From the NCBI GenBank assembly GCA_963556195.1, contig OY744535.1, positions 87,712,949-87,776,948 on the forward strand: a stretch of DNA of 64,000 nucleotides, in the 5' to 3' direction. Of the stretch, positions 57,802 through 64,000 are shown piece by piece (position 1 is the first letter of the stretch; each line of letters starts with the position of its first letter). The notes under the pieces are model-generated. The model was not told the origin of the DNA, searched no databases, and worked only from the letters and a program-made list of their open reading frames with translations. A program made the translations under genes and the position numbers. The DNA comes from Sepiola atlantica (lineage: Eukaryota; Mollusca; Cephalopoda; Sepiida; Sepiolidae).

Positions 57802-59032
57802 CAGTGATCTTAATTTTCCTTATCACAACCGAAATTATAGAACCCAAAACATGCAGTTCAAACATGAGCAGACTCTATGCGACTAACCGATTCGTGTTTC
57901 TCGGAAAGTATTAATGATCTTCATCCAATTGAATAATTTCCTACATTACATCATACTTAAGTTACTCTCACTATGCTAACATACTTAGAGGAGATAGGAG
58001 TAATTTTTACTCATACACAAAAACTACTTACACTTCCTCATAAAACACTGTCGCTTCCTCTTCATTGGGAGAGTATATAGCTCTGACCGCTCGTGTTTGA
58101 TTTATAAACTCAGTCTTAACATCTAACACGCATCACAACTTCTATAGATAAAAACTGACCGATCCCCGTTTTTTTGGTTAAACTTTTTTGCCTATTTGAT
58201 TAGTTGCTTTCTACCACATTCCCAAACTATCATAATATAATTGATGTACGGTAAATAGCCGCGCTGTCTCATATTCCTTATTTAAATAAAACGTCTTCGA
58301 TTACAAAAAAATGTTTTTCTTTCAACATTTTTTTCATGAAAAAAACAAAATCACTCTTCACAAATACTTAATTTAATTAAAGATTAACCATGATCAAACC
58401 CTGAAAGACATAATTACACTCTCTCTCTCTGCACAATCTGCTTACAAGTAGTTACGAATGTATTAGAGAAATGAGAGAATATTATCGAGAAAAAATGTTT
58501 CTCATAATTCTACATAGAATAATCGTTGATGGATTTTCCACAAACTGTATAAAAAAATTATTTTGAATACTTTTCCGACTGTTAATAACCCATTATTTAT
58601 TAATTCCCTCAGTCTAAAAAAATTTCTCATTTCCGAAGGATTTTACGTACCCACAATAACAATCATTTCTGCAAAAAATAATCATAAAACGAATAATACA
58701 TTTTGATCGCAGCCAAAAGGCCGAGTTTATTTAGGTTTTGAATTAAAATGTGTATACGAAGTGGCTCAAGGCTAGAAAACAGCTGTGAAGTTGATCGGAG
58801 GTTTTCAACTCATACATTCCGTAAACTAGTGTTTGCCACCACAATACCACATTCACTCTATGGACTTAAGCTATGTAAAATACCCAATATACTTTGATAT
58901 ACAATGCGTTTACAACGCTAGAATATTTTGTATTTACAATAAATGTATTTGAGAAAAAATAGTATTTACAAAAAGTGATTTTTTTTTAATACTATGAATG
59001 GCAGGTAGTAGGACAAACCTACAAACACCCAA
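57798..59032. other. AT-rich sequence, nothing recognised
   Basis: No supported feature. Confidence 0.5.
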
Positions 59033-59147
59033 AAGAAAGAAAAATAACAATAATTAAACTAAAATCACCGAAAGAAAACGCTAAATGGGCACCCGATTTT
59101 GCGTTTTCTTTGGGTGTTTTTATTTTGATTATTATTTTTCTTTCTTA
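59033..59147. repeat. 115-bp palindrome next to the PLE
   Basis: Near-continuous inverted symmetry around GGGcaCCC (about 59087-59094). Inner arms are GAAAACGC/GCGTTTTC; outer arms are AAAGAAAGAAAAATAA and its inverse. It could extrude as a cruciform. No coding frame. Confidence 0.8.
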
Positions 59148-59394
59148 GTAGAGATCCTCCTTTCCTGTATAATAGTGACCTTCTCGTTGGTTTCTAATGT
59201 ACACTTAAAACAAGAAAGTCAGTTCCTAAGTGGGACTGCGGGAGTTTTATGGGATTAAAGCACAGTGCGGTGGATCTTGAGGACGGTTGGTGTTTTTCAG
59301 GATAAGCACTCTTTGGGTAAAGACAGAGATAAAACACATTTTGGGAAAGGATATCGTAAAAGCTTACTAATACACAGATAAATATAATGACGTG

Positions 59395-59835
59395 ACTTAG
59401 TTAATTCACTAGGTAAAGGACTTTAAAGGCAAGCGTCTTCTCTTTGTTATGACCTAAAGACAAGGAATACGAAGTGAAATCCAGTTCAACTAAATACACA
59501 TAGACTAGCAGTGTGTATGTAGCCACGTTGCTACAGAAAACTAATTCCAGGTCATTAGACTTGCTGAAATTTACTGCGGCCATGAGACAATACAAATTGC
59601 TCAGTGTTCGTCAATTGGTATGTTGAAAGATTAAGGATATTTTTTATGTTAGTTGTAGAACGTCCAAATCTCTTCAGAATAAGAAACCGAAGTTGTTTCA
59701 TGATAGTTGGCATGAGAGAAAGCAAAGTCACCTTGGTCATGGAAGAGGACAACTTATAATTGTCATCCCGTAAAAAGTTCTCCTCAATGTTGTTGCTACG
59801 AACTAATTTCGCCTTAGTAATGCGAAAACTTATAT
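59395..59835 (-). pseudogene. Penelope-like element N-terminal fragment, inverted
   Basis: On the minus strand: ITKAKLVRSNNIEENFLRDD, and further on NILNLSTYQLTNTEQFVLSH, a characteristic N-terminal PLE segment (NLS...LT..E..VL..G). After a frameshift near 59580 comes SNDLELVF. It abuts the plus-strand RT fragment at about 59835. The 5' part of the PLE is therefore inverted relative to its 3' part, or these are two copies head to head. PLEs often show inverted or partly tandem copies, and LINEs make similar 5' inversions. Confidence 0.65.
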
Positions 59836-60022
59836 ATGAAGGGCAAACGTCTTTACGGCCTACCAAAAACACATAATAAATATATACCCGTAAGACCGAT
59901 TCTCTCTATGGTCGGGTCGGTTCAGCACAAGTTAGCTAAATGGTTGGCTGAATTGCTTCAACCTGTGCTTGAAGTATATTCGGCCAACTGTATTAAAGAT
60001 TCGTTTACTTTTGCTGAATATA
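59836..60022 (+). pseudogene. PLE reverse transcriptase, first part
   Basis: RLYGLPKTHNKYIPVRPILS is the PLE fingers motif, followed by KLAKWLAELLQPVLEVYSAN and then SFTFAEY. The frame stops being PLE at the transposon's TA (60021-60022). Confidence 0.85.
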
Positions 60023-60117
60023 TAGGGTGTTTCAAAAGTCTTGGGAACATTACAAATGCGTATATCTCATGAACTATTCCAGGTAGAAAAATGAAACTGG
60101 TGCCATTTTAAAGCTTG
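60023..60117 (+). repeat. left terminal inverted repeat of the transposon
   Basis: Pairs with 61258-61352. The outer 28 bp have only a couple of mismatches; further in, GAAAAATGAAA(C/T)TGGT is also shared. Confidence 0.88.
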
Positions 60118-60174
60118 CTTAATCAAGTTTTTGGTCATACTAATGATTTTCGTGTCATCTTTTCAGGCGCAGTA

Positions 60175-61232
60175 ATGGCGTTCTCTAAACAAGACAAGGC
60201 ATTTTGCGTCCTCCAATTTGCAAAAACTGAATCGTGGACATGTGTTCAGCGTGCATTTCGCAGGAAATTTAAAAAAGAAGCCCCTGAAAGGAAATCCATT
60301 GTCAGATGGCATGCTAAATTTGTGAAAGATGGGTGTTTGTGCCCAAGTAAGCGAACAGGTCGCCCTTCAACTTCAGAAGATGCAGTTGAGCAAGTTCGGA
60401 CAGCCTTTCAGCGGAGCCCCCGTAAATCAGTGAGAAGAGCCAGCAGGGAACTTCAGCTTGCTCCAGCAACTGTCTGGCGTGTCTTAAGGAAACGACTGCA
60501 AATGGTACCTTACAAGCTCAAGTTGGTCCAAAAGTTGAGGACACTGATAAGCCACTTCGCCGTGACTTTTACATTGCAATGCAAGAGAAGTTGGAAGATA
60601 ACGGCTTTGATGACCGGCTTGTTGTTAGCGATGAGGCGACCTTTCATCTGAATGGCAAAGTTAACAAGCATAACACTCGCGTATGGGGTACTGAGAATCC
60701 TCATGAACTTCTTGAGCACGAGCGAGATTCACCAAAAGTGAACGTGTTTTGTGCAATTTCCAAGAAAGGTGTCTATGGACCGTTCTTCTTTGAAGAGGCA
60801 ACTGTCACTGGTGAATCCTATCTCAACATGCTGGAAGACTGGTTAATGGCTCAGTTGGAACAAGCAGAATCTGATGACTTCATTTTTCAACAAGATGGGG
60901 CACCACCACACTGGAGTCTTAGAGTAAGGCAGTTTCTTAACACAAGGCTGCCTGGTAGATGGATTGGGAGATCTGGGCGAGGTGATGACGTTCTCATGCC
61001 CTGGCCTCCTAGGTCTCCAGATCTTACCCCGTGTGACTTTTTCCTTTGGGGCTTTGTCAAGCAACAAGTCTATGTGCCGCCCCTTCCAAGAGATATTGAC
61101 GAACCAAAGGCTCGAGTAACGGCAGTTGTGGGAACCATTGACGTCAAGATGCTGGAACGCGTTTGGCAGGAAATGGACTATCGACTAGATGTCTGCCGTG
61201 TGACGAATGGTGCTCATATTGAGCAACTTTGA
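60175..61232 (+). pseudogene. Tc1/mariner-type transposase with one frameshift
   Basis: The start is the ATG at 60175 (MAFSKQDKAFCVLQFAKTES). The upstream ATG at 60115 lies within the inverted repeat. The N-terminal DNA-binding part has helix-turn-helix segments and SKRTGRPSTSED as linker. The catalytic domain has SDEATFHLNG (first Asp), FQQDGAPPHWS (second Asp) and PPRSPDLTPCDFFLWG (third Asp); I count 46 residues between the last two. The length, 352 codons if one base lost near 60537 is allowed for (TTGAGG where TTGGAGG is expected), is normal for the family. The frame changes there from 60175-60537 to 60538-61232. Of the DUF4817/DDE_3 type common in arthropods and molluscs; family naming is from memory. 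Confidence 0.9.
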
Positions 61233-61257
61233 AGATTCCCCACAAAACTTGAAACTT

Positions 61258-61352
61258 TAACCTTTCCAACGGTACCAATTTCATTTTTCAACTCCTAATA
61301 GTATTTGAGTTATTAAAAATCGTTATGTTCCGAAGACTTTTGAAACACCCTG
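61258..61352 (-). repeat. right terminal inverted repeat of the transposon
   Basis: Inverse of 60023-60117, ending AAGACTTTTGAAACACCCTG before the duplicated TA. Confidence 0.88.
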
Positions 61353-61354
61353 TA

Positions 61355-62020
61355 TACACAATTGCCCTTTCTCTGCTGAGAATAAGTGGATGTGTTCTTT
61401 CGACATCAGCAGTTTATTTACATGCGTTCCCTTCCAAGAAATCATCGATAGTTGTGCTGATGTACTATATCGGGGTGTCTCAGTCTGACCCAGAATCTCT
61501 GAAGAGGTCTTCGTAGAACTGATGCGGTTTACTACTGTCTGTCGAATTCAGTTCTGGTAATGTCATGTATCATCAAATCGACGGCATTTCTATGGGGTCA
61601 CTCTTTGGTCCTGCGTTGGGCAATATCTTCGTAGGTTTTTACGGTCATAACCTTTTGGCTTTTATCAATAAACCACTTACTTACGCTCGATACGTTGACG
61701 ATACATTTTGAGTGTTTAACAATGAGTCAGATATCATATTATTCCTTAATGAATTCAATCAATTACACCCAGCCTTACAGTTCACTTGTGAGATGAAACA
61801 CAACTCCGCCCTTTCCTTTACTGGATGTACTAGTGCATGAATCCGATTCATTGTTTCTCACATGTGTTTACCGCAAACTTACATTTACTGGTCTATATTG
61901 TCACTGGGACTCTTGTTGTGCCATACAAAGAAAAATAAATATGATTAAATGTTTGGTCCATCGTGCCTTAAAGATTTGCTCTGAACCCCTGATTGATTCG
62001 GAGATTGAATTTATCAAATA
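61355..62020 (+). pseudogene. PLE reverse transcriptase, catalytic part
   Basis: MCSFDISSLFTCVPFQEII (motif A, about 61390) and EEVFVELMRFTT. After a frameshift come QIDGISMGSLFGPALGNIF (motif B, about 61575) and ARYVDDTF (motif C, YVDD at 61691-61702, both catalytic Asp present), immediately followed by a stop. Next is LNEFNQLHPALQFTCEM, then a frameshift to VYRKLTFTGLYCHWDS and HRALKICSE, the PLE thumb. Broken but recent-looking, since every motif can be read. Confidence 0.85.
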
Positions 62021-62039
62021 GGTACTCGTTGAAAATGGT

Positions 62040-62620
62040 TACACTATCGATATTGTTAATTCTAATATCGTTACCAAGATCACTCACTTTTATAAGCCTA
62101 AATGTCCGGCGTACCTCAGATTACCCTAGTTAGGTAATATTAGCATAACATTTGCTAACAACATTTCTGTAGCTGTGCGTCGGTGTTACCAGGCATCTAA
62201 CCCTAGAATTGTTTGTTCTGCTCGACTCTTGCTCAAATCTTTTCATAAAGATGTTCTCCCACCCCAACATACTAGTAATATTAGTTATCAATTAACATGT
62301 GGGTGCGATTCCGTATACATAAGAATACAATGCAAAAGTTTGAATCCAGAATAAAACAACACCATACTCTACAATACGCTGGGGCCGACTAAATAATGTA
62401 AATAATCAGGACAACACATCGGGGTCAGCTATTGCTGACCATATTATAAATAGCGCCGAATGTGCGTCGACTTACTCTAGTGACTGGTTTTATGTCATAC
62501 GTAGATCGCATTCCTTATTCCACCTCAATGTCCTGGAAGCTATATATATTAAGTCATTCAAAACCTCCCTTTGTAAACAAAAGGAGTGGCTTATAGGATT
62601 CAATGTAATCCACTTGTGAC
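62040..62620 (+). pseudogene. PLE C-terminal GIY-YIG endonuclease region
   Basis: Residues such as VLVENGYTIDIVNSNIVTK, LTCGCDSVYIRIQCKSL (counterpart of CDSVYIGRT, the GIY-YIG region), SAIADHIINSAECA and SHSLFHLNVLEAIYI match the canonical tail of endonuclease-bearing PLEs. The endonuclease would nick target DNA for priming. Frameshifts and stops are present (for example after LRLP at about 62127). Confidence 0.75.
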
Positions 62621-62860
62621 CCTCCGCCCATTTCTCTCTCCTAAACTTTTCACTGGTTTTCATTCTACTTTTTTAAAAGGTTTTTAGTCGCAATGCTTGA
62701 ATTATTTCCACGTAGTTACTCGGATGAGTGTGGACAAAAGCCGGCTTAGTATATTCGTGTATTTTAAAAAATTATTTCTTCTCGTTTTTACACTTTGTCG
62801 ATTTACCTCCACCCCCACACCACCACCCCAAAAAATGTCACTAACGTCTGTATACCTTGC
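62621..62860. other. sequence after the PLE; nothing recognised
   Basis: May include the PLE 3' end. A C-rich stretch lies at 62808-62830. Confidence 0.35.
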
Positions 62861-63325
62861 TTTAATATATATATATAAAAATATAAAAATGATATATATA
62901 GATATATATATATATATCAATATATTTAAATTATATATATATATGTATATATATATATATGTATGTATATATATATATATATGTATAGATATATATTTAA
63001 ATTATATAAATATATATTATATATACATATATTAAAATGATATATATATAAATATGTTAAAATGATATATATATATAAATATATCACAATTATACATATA
63101 TATAGCTATATAAATATGTAAAAAGTATTTATATATACATATATGAACATAATATATATATATATAAATATATAAAAATAATATATATATATATGAATAT
63201 ATAAAAATAATATATATATATATATATATAAATATATAAAATAATATCTATATAAATATATAAAAATAATATATATATATAAATATATAAAATAATATAT
63301 GTATATATATAAATATATATAAATA

Positions 63326-63368
<43 letters not shown>
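62861..63368. repeat. complex TA-rich minisatellite
   Basis: About 500 bp of TA interleaved with AAATATATAAAAATAA-like units, at a rough period of 22-30 bp, ending in pure TA and then (GT)n at 63367-63380. It generates long spurious Ile/Tyr frames. Confidence 0.93.
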
Positions 63369-63380
<12 letters not shown>

Positions 63381-64000
63381 ATGTGGGTGTGGGTTGCTCT
63401 GTATATGTATATTTCAAATCCATGTCGAACATTTACTATTGTGCGAAACTGTATACATATCGGAATAAATATATTTGCACCTTAATACACAAGGGTGACT
63501 CGCAGTATAATTCAGGAGAATGCAATATATCCTCTCTTGATTGAAAGATGTACGTATAGTCGCACGTTCACGTCAATTTTATCGTTTCGTTCCCTACACT
63601 TTTTATTCCCCAGAATAAATATTCAAAACATTGTAAATCAAGGAGAAATGCATTAACTATTCTTGCAAGCGAGGCTGGTATCGAAGTACTTCAAGTAGAA
63701 AAATATTTTATAAATGTCTAAAATATATAATTTCCAAGCGGAAGATGAATGCATTATTTCTCAATAGAGAATCCAAGGGCGTGCAATAGACAGCGATGCT
63801 TCGAAATCTAATACGACCATAAATTTAGACATCCATGTATTTCAAGGTGGCAATAACAAATCAACGAGGCAGTTGGAGAGAGTGAGCGTATGGATGTGCC
63901 GACATTCTATGAAAGTAAAACCTGGAATCTAAAGCGAAAGCAATATCCATTTGCCATCACATTTGATGGTATCCATGATCGACCTTTTTATAAGATCCCT
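63369..64000. other. nothing recognised
   Basis: No supported feature. Confidence 0.5.

Larger units (their letters stand above)
60023..61352 (+). mobile_element. Tc1/mariner-superfamily DNA transposon, full length
   Basis: 1,330 bp with terminal inverted repeats: (T/C)AGGGTGTTTCAAAAGTCTT at the left and its inverse at the right, extending with mismatches to about 95 bp. The target TA is duplicated at 60021-60022 and 61353-61354. One transposase gene fills the interior. The precise ends and readable gene suggest a fairly recent insertion into the PLE. Confidence 0.93.
59836..62620 (+). mobile_element. Penelope-like element (RT plus GIY-YIG), split by a mariner-type transposon
   Basis: Plus-strand order: RT fingers (59836-60022), inserted transposon (60023-61352), rest of RT with YVDD (61355-62020), connector and GIY-YIG endonuclease region (62040-62620). 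Deleting the transposon and one TA gives a continuous reading frame across the junction, so the PLE was open there when the transposon landed. At least one in-frame stop (in the SVTGAP-equivalent near 61492) and frameshifts near 61555 and 61815 now break it. PLEs are retroelements separate from LTR and non-LTR elements. Confidence 0.85.

Noticed and set aside
60843..61067. 74-codon minus-strand frame in the transposon
   Set aside because: Antisense shadow of the transposase gene.

Overview
This window looks like intergenic or intronic DNA from an AT-rich animal genome. I see no convincing host exon, no rRNA and no intact tRNA gene. Everything I can support is repetitive: about two dozen long (TA)n microsatellites, many broken retroelements, one DNA transposon, SINE-like pieces and several large palindromic (foldback) elements. 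Long (TA)n tracts with jockey-like, RTE-like, Gypsy (K02A2.6/mag-like) and Penelope-like elements suggest a mollusc, most likely a cephalopod such as an octopus. That assignment is inference, not proof.

Layout. 1-2.6 kb: microsatellites and a SINE-like stretch. 2.66-7.05 kb: a foldback element (FB1) split by an internally deleted Gypsy retrotransposon on the minus strand; ATAAG is duplicated on both sides, and the 5' LTR carries four tandem units of about 343 bp. 7-18 kb: mostly unannotated AT-rich DNA with (TA)n tracts. 18-20.2 kb: a broken RTE-like LINE (minus). 21.7 kb: a tRNA-type SINE (minus). 26.1-29.5 kb: a nearly full-length but dead jockey-like LINE (minus). 34.8 kb: a GAA/purine tract. 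43.45-44.4 kb: palindrome FB2. 46.6-56.1 kb: four more jockey-type fragments, one of a different subfamily on the plus strand. 56.87-57.6 kb: palindrome FB3. 59.4-62.6 kb: a Penelope-like element (PLE) whose 5' part is inverted and whose reverse transcriptase gene is split by a complete 1,330-bp Tc1/mariner-type transposon; taking out the transposon and one TA restores the PLE reading frame across the insertion point. 62.9-63.4 kb: a complex TA-rich minisatellite.

The most unusual pattern is a small motif, CTGANGA followed by a stem-loop followed by GAAA, the layout of a hammerhead-ribozyme core. It occurs inside all three large palindromes (FB1, FB2, FB3), which otherwise share no obvious sequence, and in degenerate form in a dispersed family of about 200 bp with about five copies here. 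All three palindromes also lie beside (TA)n microsatellites. Self-cleaving activity is not shown: stem III and the cleavage site are unclear.

No functional gene network can be inferred. Insertion order can be read locally: FB1, then Gypsy, then LTR array change; and PLE, then mariner.
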